Shown: positions 18,043 through 28,553 of the stretch, one piece after another
How the letters are laid out: the number at the start of each line of letters is the position of its first letter
How positions within the stretch are numbered: the stretch's first letter is position 1
Source: Clostridia bacterium
Lineage (GTDB): Bacteria; Bacillota; Clostridia; Acetivibrionales; DSM-27016
Reading direction: 5' to 3'
Length of the DNA: 64,000 nt
Assembly: GCA_026414765.1 (NCBI GenBank)
Contig: JAOAIJ010000015.1
Location: 124,001-188,000 of the forward strand
The notes under the pieces: model-generated
Databases searched by the model: none
Seen by the model: only the letters and a program-made list of their open reading frames with translations
What the model was told of the DNA's origin: nothing
Made by a program: the position numbers and the translations under genes

Positions 18043-19881
18043 ATGCCTTATATAGTAAACGATGAAATACTTCAGAGTGTAGAAAAACCTTCCAGATATA
18101 CCGGGAGCGAGTGGAACAGTGTTCATAAAAATCCTGGAGATGTAAATATCAGATTTGCATTTTGTTTTCCTGATGTTTATGAAATCGGAATGTCACATCT
18201 GGGAATGAAAATATTATATCATCTGTTGAATGAAAGAGAAGATGTATACTGTGAAAGAGTATTTGCCCCATGGGTAGATATGGAGCAAAAACTTCGTGAG
18301 AATAAAATTCCACTTTTTGCCTTGGAATCGCAGGAACCTATCAGGGATTTTGATTTTATAGGCTTTACCCTCCAATATGAAATGAGCTATACAAATATAG
18401 TAAACATGCTTGATCTTGCAGGTGTGCCTATATTCAGCAGTGACCGAACAGAAGAACATCCTTTAATCTGTGCAGGAGGACCTTGTGCATACAATCCCGA
18501 ACCCCTTGCGGAAATAGTTGATTTTTTTATGCTGGGTGAGGGTGAAGAAATTATTAGTGAAGTTATGGATGTGTATAGTGCATGGAAAGCGGATAATGCA
18601 ACCAGAGAAGATTTTTTGAATAGAATAGTAAATATAGAAGGAATCTATGTACCTCGGTTTTATGAGGTTAAGTATAATTCAGACGGCACAATCAGCTCGA
18701 TAATGCCCAAAGATGCAAAATATCCCCAAAAGATAAGGAAAAGAATCATTGATAACCTTAATGAGACTTTCTTTCCTGAAAGGATTATCGTTCCTTTTAC
18801 GGATATCGTACATGACCGGATAATGCTTGAACTGTTCAGAGGGTGTACCAGGGGATGCAGGTTTTGCCAGGCAGGGTTTATATATAGACCGGTAAGGGAA
18901 AGATCGCCAGAAAAGCTTCTGGATATGGCGCGGAAGCTGGAAGAAAACACCGGATACGAAGAAATATCTCTGACATCGCTAAGTACCAGTGATTATTCTG
19001 GATTAGGCAGTCTTACAGAAGGTCTGATTAAAGAAATGGAAGAAAAAAGAGTAAACCTGTCCTTGCCTTCTCTGAGGATCGATTCTTTTTCCCTGGATTT
19101 GATGGAAAAAGCACAAAAAGTAAGGAAGAGCGGTTTGACATTTGCTCCTGAAGCGGGAACACAAAGGCTTAGAGATGTAATCAACAAGGGAGTAACGGAA
19201 AATGATCTCATAAATTCCGTAACGACAGCTTTCAGTGGTGGCTGGAACAGCGTGAAACTGTATTTTATGCTGGGATTACCGTCAGAAACATTTGAAGATA
19301 TTGAGGGAATAGCAGAGTTGGGTTATAAGGTGGTAAGTGCATATTCGGCTATACCAAGGGAAAAAAGGGGCAAAGGTTTGAATGTTACTATCAGTACCTC
19401 ATCTTTTGTACCTAAACCTTTCACACCATTCCAATGGGAATCCCAAGATGAAATGGATGTGCTGAGAGAAAAACAGAGGTTCTTAAAAGGGAAAATAAAA
19501 AGTAAAAATATAAGTTACAACTGGCATGATTCTGAATTAAGTCTACTTGAAGCAGTTTTTGCAAGGGGTGATCGGAGAACGGGAAGAGTACTTGTGAAAG
19601 CATGGGAGAAAGGGTGCAGGTTTGATAGTTGGGGTGAACACTTTAAATTCCAGGAATGGATGGAAGCTTTTGAAGAATGTGGCCTCAGTCCTTCCTTTTA
19701 TGCAAACAGAAGAAGAAGGTATGATGAAGTATTTCCTTGGGATCATATTGATGTAGGAGTATCAAAAAAATTCCTGCTAAAAGAAAATGAAAGGGCTTAT
19801 AAAGGGGAAGTGACCCCAAACTGCAGGATTGATTGTACGGGATGTGGAGCATCAGCTTTAGGTGGGGGTGGTTTCTGTTGA
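18043..19881 (+). CDS. B12-binding-domain radical SAM protein (TIGR03960-type)
   Basis: This 612-aa protein has an N-terminal B12-binding-like Rossmann region and a radical SAM core with RGCTRGCRFCQAGFIY near residue 270 (CxxxCxxC for the [4Fe-4S] cluster). It ends with a Cys-rich, Gly-rich tail (NCRIDCTGCGASALGGGGFC). In clostridia it is regularly next to the DUF2344 protein and RNase G, as here, suggesting an RNA-modification or translation-linked role, but its substrate is unknown. ATG 18043 has ACGGAGGAT in front; an in-frame ATG at 18004 lies farther from any site. The stop overlaps the next gene by 4 bp (TTGA). Confidence 0.88.
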   Translation: MPYIVNDEILQSVEKPSRYTGSEWNSVHKNPGDVNIRFAFCFPDVYEIGMSHLGMKILYHLLNEREDVYCERVFAPWVDMEQKLRENKIPLFALESQEPIRDFDFIGFTLQYEMSYTNIVNMLDLAGVPIFSSDRTEEHPLICAGGPCAYNPEPLAEIVDFFMLGEGEEIISEVMDVYSAWKADNATREDFLNRIVNIEGIYVPRFYEVKYNSDGTISSIMPKDAKYPQKIRKRIIDNLNETFFPERIIVPFTDIVHDRIMLELFRGCTRGCRFCQAGFIYRPVRERSPEKLLDMARKLEENTGYEEISLTSLSTSDYSGLGSLTEGLIKEMEEKRVNLSLPSLRIDSFSLDLMEKAQKVRKSGLTFAPEAGTQRLRDVINKGVTENDLINSVTTAFSGGWNSVKLYFMLGLPSETFEDIEGIAELGYKVVSAYSAIPREKRGKGLNVTISTSSFVPKPFTPFQWESQDEMDVLREKQRFLKGKIKSKNISYNWHDSELSLLEAVFARGDRRTGRVLVKAWEKGCRFDSWGEHFKFQEWMEAFEECGLSPSFYANRRRRYDEVFPWDHIDVGVSKKFLLKENERAYKGEVTPNCRIDCTGCGASALGGGGFC

Positions 19882-20702
19882 AAAGTATCAGAATGAAGTT
19901 TATCCGTGGGGAAGAAGTGAAATTCATATCACACCTTGATCTGATGAAAACTTTTGAAAGAGCTTTGAGACGTTCGGGACTTCCTATCGCGTACTCACAG
20001 GGTTTCAATCCCCATCCGCAAATGGTTTTTGGATTGCCGTTGTCAGTAGGAGTGACAAGTGAAGCGGAGTATGCTGATTTTGATCTTTCTACTCCGGTTG
20101 ATACCGGAGAATTCATTGAGAGATTAAATGGGAGTTTGCCAAATGGGCTAAAAATCCTGAATGTGAAAGAAAAAAATGTGAAGGATAATATTATGGCATC
20201 CATATCTATGGCACGTTATGTGATACTGGTTTCTCCAGAGCTGGGATGGGATGCGGAAACCTTACAAGGAAGAATAAAAAATCTACTTGAAAGTAAAGAG
20301 ATAATCGTTAAGAAGGAAGGAAAAAAAGGTGCAAGGGATATCGACATCAGACCTATGATACACAGTATAGAGGTTGGTAAGTTGAATACTGAAGCTATGA
20401 CTGGTTCGGAAAATCAGGTGAATATCCAGGATTCTACAAAGAGTTGGCTGAATGACTATATTGAAAAAATATATAAAGGCTTTACAAAACCAAGCTATAA
20501 TCAGGATAACATTTTCTGCCTGAACGTACTTTTAAGTGCCGGAAGCGCTGCCAATCTAAAGCCGGAACTCCTTGTTTCCGCCCTTGAAAGCTATCTTGAT
20601 GAAAGGCTTAAAATAGTAAAAATACACCGTACTGAATTGTTTGTCGACAGAAAAGGGAACATTGCAGAACCCTTGGATGATAAGGTAATAAACAGTCAAT
20701 GA
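19878..20702 (+). CDS. TIGR03936/DUF2344 radical SAM-associated protein
   Basis: This 274-aa protein begins KSIRMKFIRGEEVKFISHLDLMKTFERALRRSGLP and continues AYSQGFNPHPQMVFGLPLSVGVTSEAEY, the hallmark of the DUF2344 family that travels with TIGR03960 radical SAM proteins. The likely start is TTG 19878, which overlaps the upstream stop and has a G-rich site just before it. ATG 19893 is an alternative. The biochemical role is not known; the strict pairing suggests a complex. Confidence 0.87.
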   Translation: MKSIRMKFIRGEEVKFISHLDLMKTFERALRRSGLPIAYSQGFNPHPQMVFGLPLSVGVTSEAEYADFDLSTPVDTGEFIERLNGSLPNGLKILNVKEKNVKDNIMASISMARYVILVSPELGWDAETLQGRIKNLLESKEIIVKKEGKKGARDIDIRPMIHSIEVGKLNTEAMTGSENQVNIQDSTKSWLNDYIEKIYKGFTKPSYNQDNIFCLNVLLSAGSAANLKPELLVSALESYLDERLKIVKIHRTELFVDRKGNIAEPLDDKVINSQ

Positions 20703-20810
20703 GTGGGTATCAACAGTTTTTATATGTCCGACACCGCACTAGTGGAAAGACCAGGCCAGATACTTTTTAGGATTATGTAAGCCTGCTTTGTGGGTTGTAA
20801 GGAGGAAGAA

Positions 20811-22307
20811 ATGGTAAATGAAATAATTGTCGATGTAGGGTTTGAAGAGACACGCGTGGCTTTACTTGAAGATAAGGAACTCGTTGAGATATATATAGAA
20901 AGACCTAATTCCGAGAGACTTGTAGGAAATATATACAGAGGTAAGGTAAGCAGTGTGCTTCCGGGTATGCAGGCTGCATTCATTGATATAGGGTATGAAA
21001 AAAATGCATTTTTATATGTTGGTGATGCGATAGCACCTAAGGAGTTTTCTGAGGAGGAGGATGAGGTATACCAAGACGTTAAAGGATATAATATCGATGA
21101 AATATTAAGGCCCGGACAAGAAATAACAGTACAGGTTATAAAGGAGCCTATAGGAACCAAGGGGCCGAGAGTTACCACACATATTACTCTTCCGGGGAGA
21201 CATCTCGTACTTTTGCCAAATGCAGATTACATAGGTATCTCCAGAAGGATAGAAAATGAGTTGGAAAGGTCCAAACTGAAAAAGATTGCAGAATCCATAA
21301 AACCAAAGAATATGGGTCTTATTGTAAGAACGGCATCAGAGGGCAAGGAAGCTGAAGATTTCAGTCATGATTTAAATTTCCTGCTAAAGCTGTGGGATAC
21401 AATAAAACAGAAGGAGCACAGCGGTCATGTGCCGAGATGCCTTCATAAGGACCTGAATCTGATTTACAGGACAGTCAGGGATCTGTTTACCTGGAATGTC
21501 GATAAATTCATCATTAACGACAGACAGCAGTATAGCAAGGTTCTTGAACTTGTAGACATGATATCTCCAGCGTTAAAGCTGAGGGTGGAATATTTCAGTA
21601 AAAACTATGATTTGTTTGAATACTATCAGATAGAAAGCAAGATCTCCAGAGCGCTCTCCAGAAAGGTATGGCTGAAGTGCGGGGGATATATAGTAATAGA
21701 TCAGACTGAGGCTCTGACGGTAATCGATGTAAATACAGGGAAATATATAGGCGGAAACAACCTCGAGGACACTGTACTAAGGACAAATATAGAAGCAGCA
21801 AGAGAAATATCAAAACAACTCAGACTGAGGGATATTGGCGGTATAATAATAATTGATTTCATAGATATGCATGAGTACGAGCACCAGCAAATGGTTCTGG
21901 ATGCACTGAGGCAGGCATTGAAAAAGGACAGGACAAAAACTACTGTTGTAGGTATGACTGGCTTAGGACTTATAGAGATGACAAGGAAAAAGGTACGTCA
22001 AGTATTATCTTCAATAATGAATGTTAGTTGTCCTTGTTGTGAGGGCACAGGAAAAATCCTTGCTCCAGAATCTGTAGCAAGAAATGTGGAAAAAGAAATC
22101 GGCAGGTACTTTAATGAAACTATAGCTCATGCGATTCAGGTAGAAGTACATCCCTCCGTTGCCGCTATATTGACAGGTCCTGATGGTGATAAACTGACTG
22201 CTCTGGAGAGCAACTACAATAAAAAAATTGTTGTAAAAGCTTCAGAAATGATGAAGAATGAAGAAATAAAAATACGGGAGATTGACATTAATTCTCTTGT
22301 ATGCTAG
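20811..22307 (+). CDS. rng: Ribonuclease G/E family protein
   Basis: This 498-aa endoribonuclease (Rne/Rng family) cleaves single-stranded RNA in rRNA maturation or mRNA decay. An S1 RNA-binding domain lies at about residues 36-110 (RLVGNIYRGKVSSVLPGMQAAFIDIGYEKNAFLY). The catalytic region has the magnesium-binding VIDVNTGKY and IIIIDFIDM, and a CPCCEGTG zinc-link motif sits near residue 410. It lacks the long C-terminal scaffold of E. coli RNase E. ATG 20811 has AAGGAGG upstream. It is part of the conserved block leading to rplU, rpmA and obg. Confidence 0.93.
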   Translation: MVNEIIVDVGFEETRVALLEDKELVEIYIERPNSERLVGNIYRGKVSSVLPGMQAAFIDIGYEKNAFLYVGDAIAPKEFSEEEDEVYQDVKGYNIDEILRPGQEITVQVIKEPIGTKGPRVTTHITLPGRHLVLLPNADYIGISRRIENELERSKLKKIAESIKPKNMGLIVRTASEGKEAEDFSHDLNFLLKLWDTIKQKEHSGHVPRCLHKDLNLIYRTVRDLFTWNVDKFIINDRQQYSKVLELVDMISPALKLRVEYFSKNYDLFEYYQIESKISRALSRKVWLKCGGYIVIDQTEALTVIDVNTGKYIGGNNLEDTVLRTNIEAAREISKQLRLRDIGGIIIIDFIDMHEYEHQQMVLDALRQALKKDRTKTTVVGMTGLGLIEMTRKKVRQVLSSIMNVSCPCCEGTGKILAPESVARNVEKEIGRYFNETIAHAIQVEVHPSVAAILTGPDGDKLTALESNYNKKIVVKASEMMKNEEIKIREIDINSLVC

Positions 22308-22309
22308 AA

Positions 22310-22559
22310 TATATCGGTAGCCGCACGGCAAAGGCCAAAGCAGCCGGCAGTTTTATAATGCATAGTATACAGTTGAAATCATTGACTGAGGCTATCGTTG
22401 GTAAACTGCTGCAGCTGGAATAAATGAGATTTTCAGTTTGCTGGACTTTGGAGGTTTGGCAGTATCACTGTCAACTTTCAATTTTACACTGAAAACCCTG
22501 CCTTTTGGATATCTTCTTTGGTATCAATCCGGCGAGACTGGAATGAGGAGGTGCTTTAG
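22310..22559 (+). ncRNA. Leader region of rplU, possible L21 leader
   Basis: About 250 nt without a reading frame separates rng from rplU and is rich in short pairable segments (for example GCCGCACGGC near 22320 and several CTGAAAAC/GTTTTCAG-like pieces). Firmicutes often carry an autoregulatory L21 leader here. I infer it from position and cannot match the consensus by eye. Confidence 0.35.
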
Positions 22560-22871
22560 ATGTACGCTATAATTGAGACAGGCGGAAAACAATACAGAGT
22601 GCAGGAAGGCGATGTAATATTCGTTGAAAAGATTGCTGTAGAAGAAGGTTCAGCTGTAACTTTCGATAAGGTTCTTGCAGTTTCAAAAGAAGGCAGTGTA
22701 AGCTTCGGGAGTCCTATAGTTGCAGATGCAACTGTAAGTGGAAAAGTTTTAGGCCACGGAAAGGACAAGAAGGTAATTGTTTTCAAGTATAAGCCTAAAA
22801 AGGGTTATAGAAGAAAACAGGGACACAGACAGCCTTATACAAAAGTATCAATTGAAAAAATCAATGCTTAA
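22560..22871 (+). CDS. rplU: 50S ribosomal protein L21
   Basis: This 103-aa ribosomal protein binds 23S r[27 protein letters not shown] at the start and the C-terminal [24 protein letters not shown] are the L21 signature. Length is typical. A GAGGAGG site precedes the ATG. It is followed by prp and rpmA, the standard Firmicutes order. Confidence 0.98.
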   Translation: MYAIIETGGKQYRVQEGDVIFVEKIAVEEGSAVTFDKVLAVSKEGSVSFGSPIVADATVSGKVLGHGKDKKVIVFKYKPKKGYRRKQGHRQPYTKVSIEKINA

Positions 22872-22916
22872 TAACCGTAACAAAACCTTAAACTTAGACT
22901 GTGTAAGGTATTTCGA

Positions 22917-23249
22917 ATGATTAATATAAGCATAGTGAGAGATAAAAGCAAGTTTATATGGCAGTTTGTTGTTAAAGGACATGCCGAGTATGATGAGCCT
23001 GGACGTGATATCATATGCGCAGCTGTTTCAGTTACCGCATATACAGCAGTAGGTGCTCTTGAGGAACTGGCAGGTTTAAAAGGCTGTTATACCGAAAGAG
23101 AAGGCTATATGATGTGCAGTATACCTCAGGGTATACCAGAGAGTAAAAAGCAGATTGTAAAAATCATACTGGAGACAACAACAATAGGGTTCAAACAAAT
23201 TGAACTCGCTTATGAAGATTATGTATCGGTTTTGGATGAGGAGGTGTAA
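22917..23249 (+). CDS. prp: Ribosomal-processing cysteine protease Prp
   Basis: Prp removes the N-terminal extension of ribosomal protein L27, an essential step in Firmicutes. The 110-aa protein has the catalytic pair in [20 protein letters not shown]: His near residue 23 and Cys near residue 35. It lies between rplU and rpmA, and its substrate encoded immediately downstream carries the matching cleavage motif. Confidence 0.94.
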   Translation: MINISIVRDKSKFIWQFVVKGHAEYDEPGRDIICAAVSVTAYTAVGALEELAGLKGCYTEREGYMMCSIPQGIPESKKQIVKIILETTTIGFKQIELAYEDYVSVLDEEV

Positions 23250-23253
23250 CCCG

Positions 23254-23532
23254 ATGATTAAAATAAATCTTCAGTTATTCGCTCATAAAAAGGGTGTTGG
23301 TAGCTCAAAGAACGGCCGTGATAGTGAATCCAAAAGGCTGGGTGTTAAGAGGGCTGACGGTCAGTTCGTACTGGCTGGAAACATTCTTGTTAGACAGAGA
23401 GGAACTAAAATATTTCCGGGAACTAACGTAGGCATAGGCAGTGATGATACTCTTTTCGCACTGGCTGACGGAAAGGTTAAGTTCGAAAGAAAAGGAAAAG
23501 ACAAGAAGCAGGTTAGTATAGTAACGGCATAA
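23254..23532 (+). CDS. rpmA: 50S ribosomal protein L27 with cleavable extension
   Basis: The 92-aa L27 starts [23 protein letters not shown]. The first nine residues form the Firmicutes-type pre-sequence, ending at the LQLF/AHKKG site cut by Prp. The mature N-terminus reaches the peptidyl transferase centre. ATG 23254 has GAGGAGGTG at correct spacing and lies 4 bp after the prp stop. Confidence 0.98.
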   Translation: MIKINLQLFAHKKGVGSSKNGRDSESKRLGVKRADGQFVLAGNILVRQRGTKIFPGTNVGIGSDDTLFALADGKVKFERKGKDKKQVSIVTA

Positions 23533-23545
23533 ATAGCAAAAAATA

Positions 23546-23574
23546 AATCCCAGTGAAAGCTGGGATTATTTTTT
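23546..23574 (+). terminator. Terminator after rpmA
   Basis: An 8-bp stem AATCCCAG/CTGGGATT (23546-23567) is followed by ATTTTTT. It ends the rplU-prp-rpmA transcript before obg. Confidence 0.85.
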
Positions 23575-23726
23575 ACTATTTTTGAAGAATATTGGCCATA
23601 CTTATGGGCAATAGAAAATAGCAGTATAAAAAGGGAGGAAGCAGGTTAGTCTACTGGTCGGCGAACGGGTATTTGTTTTATACTAATTACCTGTTGCACA
23701 TTGCCAGTGGCCTGCAACGAAGTTGA

Positions 23727-25001
<1,275 letters not shown>

Positions 25002-25175
25002 ACTCTAAATCCTTTATCCTTCTCAACACTTATCTGTCTCCTTATTAAGGAATGTTAATCAGCTTGCCGGTTATGTGAGTTAAATTATGTATGGACAAAC
25101 ATATTGTACCTATTGTACAATATAAAGTACAATATTACATGTTTATTTCCTGAACGGAGGGGCAGTATTTGATCT

Positions 25176-25364
25176 ATGGAGTGCTTTAATTGTGGTAATT
25201 GCAAGAGTGGAAGCGTTGCTTATTTTTGTTTGATGAAGAACGATTTTCTGGTAAGCGAGGAAGCACAAACACAGATTATTGAAAAAAGCAGGTCTGGTTG
25301 GAAAAAAGGAGACCCAAGCTACGAAATACACAGGAGAAAAACCCGGAAAGAGGTAGAAGTGTAA
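25176..25364 (+). CDS. Small Cys-rich protein between obg and yhbY
   Basis: This 62-aa protein begins MECFNCGNCKSGSVAYFCLMK, with four cysteines in the first 18 residues in a CxxCxxC arrangement that suggests metal binding. The remainder is charged and basic (KSRSGWKKGDPSYEIHRRKTRKE). A GGAGGGG site lies 14 bp upstream, a little far, and the TGA just before the ATG rules out an earlier start. I do not recognise the family. Confidence 0.6.
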   Translation: MECFNCGNCKSGSVAYFCLMKNDFLVSEEAQTQIIEKSRSGWKKGDPSYEIHRRKTRKEVEV

Positions 25365-25419
25365 AGTGTGAGGGATAGATATTGTCTATCCCTTTATTTA
25401 TTTATTATTGGAGGAACAG

Positions 25420-25710
25420 ATGCTGACAAGTAAACAAAGAAGTTATCTAAGAGGTTTGGCTAACGGGATACCGCCTATATTTCAGGTAGGAAAAGGCGGT
25501 GTGAATGAGAATATGATAAAACAATTCGGTGATGCCCTTGAGGCCAGAGAGCTTATTAAAGCAACAGTATTAAAGAATTCATTGGCGGATGTCAGATCTA
25601 TTTGTGAAGAGCTTTCGCAAGCTACAGATTCTGATGTAGTACAGGTTATTGGGAATAAGTTTGTACTGTACAAGGAATCTAAAGAAAACAAAGTAATAGA
25701 GCTGCCATAA
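25420..25710 (+). CDS. yhbY: YhbY-family RNA-binding protein
   Basis: This 96-aa CRS1/YhbY (CRM) domain protein associates with pre-50S ribosomal particles. LTSKQRSYLRGLANGIPPIFQVGKGGVNENM contains the GxxG-type RNA-binding loop. ATG 25420 follows GGAGGAAC; a TTG at 25408 overlaps that site and is unlikely. It ends in a long inverted repeat. Confidence 0.93.
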   Translation: MLTSKQRSYLRGLANGIPPIFQVGKGGVNENMIKQFGDALEARELIKATVLKNSLADVRSICEELSQATDSDVVQVIGNKFVLYKESKENKVIELP

Positions 25711-25776
25711 GCATATACTAACGATAAGGGGCTGCTGTCTTCATCCGGACCGCAGCCCCTTATCGTTAGTATATGC
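25711..25776. terminator. 25-bp perfect inverted repeat after yhbY
   Basis: Arms 25711-25735 and 25752-25776 are exact reverse complements around a 16-nt loop and start directly after the yhbY stop. There is no T tract, so it may stabilise the transcript end or be a Rho-independent terminator of atypical form. It could also be a remnant of a miniature element. Confidence 0.6.
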
Positions 25777-25987
25777 AGACTTTAGCTGCATATAAATGTA
25801 TAGCATGTTAGTATCAGAGTCTGCAATATAAAATTTACTTTCAAAACAAATAACTATATAATATTTTTGTATATAAGTGGGAACAAGAAAATGTAGGCTG
25901 AAAAGCAGTTATTGCATAATGGTGTTTCTGTGGGAAATAACTGTTAGAATTTACTGCTGGCAAAATGGTAATAGGGGTTCATAGCAT

Positions 25988-27190
25988 ATGATTAAGTATG
26001 AAGATATTTTAAAAGCAAGGGAAAACCTAAAAGGAATTCTGTTAGATACTCCGACTAAATATAATCAGGAATTCAGTGATATTTCCCAAAACGAAATATA
26101 TCTCAAGCTGGAGAATTTTCAAAAGACTGGCTCTTTCAAAATAAGAGGCGCCTGCAATAAGGTAGCAAGTTTAAGTGAAAGTGCAAAAAAGAAAGGTATT
26201 ATCACCGCATCAGCGGGAAATCACGCGCAGGGGGTTGCGTTGGCAGCAGCTTTAAGGAATATAAAGGCAGTTGTAGTAATGCCTGAAACCACACCTATTG
26301 CCAAAATAACTGCTACCAAGGAGTATGGGGCTGAAGTACTGCTTTATGGAGACGGATATGATGAAGCATATAAAAAGGCAGTAGAAATCAGGGATAGGGC
26401 TGAAATGACACTCATACATGCCTTTGATGATCCGTTTGTAATTGCAGGACAGGGTACTATAGGACTAGAAATGCTGGAAGATATGTATGACCTCGATATA
26501 ATTGTTGCTCCTATAGGGGGAGGGGGGCTCATTTCCGGTATAGGGACTGCAGCAAAGAGAATTAAGCCAGGTATTAAGCTTATAGGTGTGGAGACTGTAG
26601 GGTTTGATGCCATGAGGCAATCAGTAGCGGCTAAAAAAATCATGTCTATCAATATGGCAAATACAATTGCAGAGGGAATTGCTGTCAGGAAACCCGGCAG
26701 TATTACTTTTCAGATGGTAAATACATATGTAGACGATATAGTAACTGTAACTGAGGATGAAATTGCTTCGACAATATTATTGATGATGGAGAAAGCAAAG
26801 TTTATTGTTGAAGGTGCGGGTGCCGCGGCTTTAGCTTCTGCAATTCATAAAAAACTGGGAGTAAGGGATAAGAAAATAGGGGTAGTGATTTCAGGCGGAA
26901 ATATTGATATAAACCTCTTATCACTTATCATACATAAGGGCTTAGTGAAATCAGGAAGAAAGGTTCAAATAAAAACGATTCTCAAAGATAGGCCGGGGCA
27001 ATTGGATGCATTATTGGATCTATTGGCTGAAGCGAAGGTAAATATTATCTCTATAAATCATGAAAGGGATAGGCTTGGTGTGGAAATTGGTTTTGCCGAG
27101 GTAGACCTCACTGTTGAGACTGAAGGCGTGGAGCATGCTGAGAGACTTTGCAGGCTGATGAAAAGCAGAGGGTATGCTGCAGAAATCTAA
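25988..27190 (+). CDS. ilvA: Threonine ammonia-lyase with ACT domain
   Basis: This PLP enzyme deaminates threonine to 2-oxobutanoate, the entry to isoleucine synthesis, or degrades threonine. In the 400-aa protein, K51 in TGSFKIRGA binds PLP, SAGNHAQGVA contacts the cofactor phosphate region, and GGGGLISGIG forms the phosphate loop. A C-terminal ACT domain (about 325-400) begins at QIKTILKDRPGQLDALL. The 400-residue single-ACT form matches the medium-length family also named TdcB in some genomes, so anabolic or catabolic use is uncertain. It is a single gene. Confidence 0.93.
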   Translation: MIKYEDILKARENLKGILLDTPTKYNQEFSDISQNEIYLKLENFQKTGSFKIRGACNKVASLSESAKKKGIITASAGNHAQGVALAAALRNIKAVVVMPETTPIAKITATKEYGAEVLLYGDGYDEAYKKAVEIRDRAEMTLIHAFDDPFVIAGQGTIGLEMLEDMYDLDIIVAPIGGGGLISGIGTAAKRIKPGIKLIGVETVGFDAMRQSVAAKKIMSINMANTIAEGIAVRKPGSITFQMVNTYVDDIVTVTEDEIASTILLMMEKAKFIVEGAGAAALASAIHKKLGVRDKKIGVVISGGNIDINLLSLIIHKGLVKSGRKVQIKTILKDRPGQLDALLDLLAEAKVNIISINHERDRLGVEIGFAEVDLTVETEGVEHAERLCRLMKSRGYAAEI

Positions 27191-27343
27191 AAAGATTGGT
27201 AAACTGCAAAAAATCATGTTAAGTAATAACAATATCTATTATTGCGCATATAATGTTTATGTAAATTAACGCGTTGAATTGTACAGTTGAATAAAAATGA
27301 AATTGTTGAAATAGTTAGGGTCTATGTTTTAGTGGAGGACGAA

Positions 27344-27649
27344 ATGAAAGAAGAAAATATTAATATCCAGGCTGGGGCAAACTATGATTCGGAGCTTCTT
27401 GGAAGGATAGAGTGTGCTTACAGGATCTATAAGCTGAGTGAAATGTTTCTAAGAGATGTGGAAAATGACTATACAAAAGATTACGGCAAACTCAAAATTG
27501 CACGGTTGAGGTATGAATTTGCACAGCATGAGATGCTTTCCTTACTCAAGGAGGCCAGAGCTAAAGGAATAAGGTGGAGGGATAATGAATTTATCAGGAA
27601 GTGTTTTTACCCGGATACCTGCGCCGGAGGAATAAATAACCTGCCTTAA
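27344..27649 (+). CDS. Hypothetical helical protein
   Basis: This 101-aa protein starts MKEENINIQAGANYDSELLG and is predicted mostly helical from its charged heptad-like middle (RIYKLSEMFLRDVENDY, KLKIARLRYEFAQHEMLSLL). Its start was chosen because GTGGAGGAC is well spaced; the open frame extends to a TTG at 27287. No family is recognised and it has no signal peptide. Confidence 0.6.
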   Translation: MKEENINIQAGANYDSELLGRIECAYRIYKLSEMFLRDVENDYTKDYGKLKIARLRYEFAQHEMLSLLKEARAKGIRWRDNEFIRKCFYPDTCAGGINNLP

Positions 27650-27703
27650 GAGGATTATATGGGGTATGGTTCACTTCGGAAATAAAGCAAGCAGCTAAAT
27701 GAA

Positions 27704-27729
27704 AAACACCAAAGAATCCTTTGGTGTTT
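27704..27729. terminator. Bidirectional terminator
   Basis: An 11-bp perfect stem AAACACCAAAG/CTTTGGTGTTT with a 4-nt loop lies between two convergent genes. Confidence 0.85.
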
Positions 27730-27747
27730 ATACATAGAAAATATCTG

Positions 27748-28284
27748 CTATTCACGTTTCTTTATCAGACTGTCAATTATTTCTGCGTATATCGCCTGAG
27801 AGTTTTTTTTCCAGTTATCACAGATAGTTCTTGCATCATTTCTTGTACCTACAGTGATCTTTAAATCGATAAGTGAGAAATTATCCTCATTTACTTTACA
27901 GGAGACTACAAACTCTTTTTCACTTTCGGGAGTAAAGTCTGCCGTAATAAGTGTTTCATTTTTTATATTTTTCCGGATAGAAGTAATTGTATCATCTATC
28001 CTCCCCTTTATGCCAAAAGGGATAAGGCTCGTAAAATATTCCAGGGTTTGCCTGCCGCTTGAGGTTATTGCATAAAAGGTTTTGTCTTCTACTAATTCCG
28101 TTGAAAGAAAGCCGTTTTCACTTAACTCATTTAAAAACTGCTGGAGGAGGAAATAATTCATAAACTTGTTTTCCAGAATCAGTTTTGTAATTTGGAGATT
28201 ACTCACAGGCATATTTATTTTCTCTAATATATATAGAAGTATAAGCTTGTTTTCTGCAAGTTCCCTATTACTGCCTAAGCTCAT
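27748..28284 (-). CDS. DUF4364-family protein
   Basis: This 178-aa protein begins MSLGSNRELAENKLILLYILEKINMPVSNLQITKLILENKFMNYF and continues with a winged-helix-like region (FLNELSENGFLSTELVEDKTFYAITSSGRQTL), matching the clostridial DUF4364 family. The fold suggests a regulator, but no target is known. A GGAGGGA site precedes the start. Confidence 0.82.
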   Translation of the reverse strand: MSLGSNRELAENKLILLYILEKINMPVSNLQITKLILENKFMNYFLLQQFLNELSENGFLSTELVEDKTFYAITSSGRQTLEYFTSLIPFGIKGRIDDTITSIRKNIKNETLITADFTPESEKEFVVSCKVNEDNFSLIDLKITVGTRNDARTICDNWKKNSQAIYAEIIDSLIKKRE

Positions 28285-28326
28285 TTTTCCCTCCGGTAAT
28301 CCTAACTTTTACGAGTATTATAGCAT

Positions 28327-28366
28327 AGTCCGGCATGAGCCGCAACAGGATTACCCGCGGCGAAAT
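28327..28366. repeat. 40-bp direct repeat, copy 1
   Basis: Identical to 28441-28480. It contains a 5-bp inverted pair GCCGC/GCGGC around a 12-nt loop and is more GC-rich than its surroundings. Confidence 0.85.
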
Positions 28367-28440
28367 GCGGCACCTAACATAACCTATGTCGTTATTACCG
28401 CAAAAAAAGCAAGTCTTTAGCTTTTTGAGGATAATAACAA

Positions 28441-28480
28441 AGTCCGGCATGAGCCGCAACAGGATTACCCGCGGCGAAAT
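28441..28480. repeat. 40-bp direct repeat, copy 2
   Basis: Exact second copy of 28327-28366, with a 74-bp spacer between them, just before the QueG-like gene. Confidence 0.85.
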
Positions 28481-28553
28481 TTCTTAAAAATGTATATGGA
28501 AATATGCAGTTTTGATATAATAAGACGGAAAGAATCAGCTAAGAGGTGCTATT

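Noticed and set aside
28268-28459. Minus-strand 63-aa open frame
   Set aside because: It spans the twin 40-bp repeats, has repeated RLMPD-IIL only because of them, and has no ribosome binding site.
28327-28480. CRISPR-like array
   Set aside because: Only two repeats with a 74-bp spacer and no cas genes.
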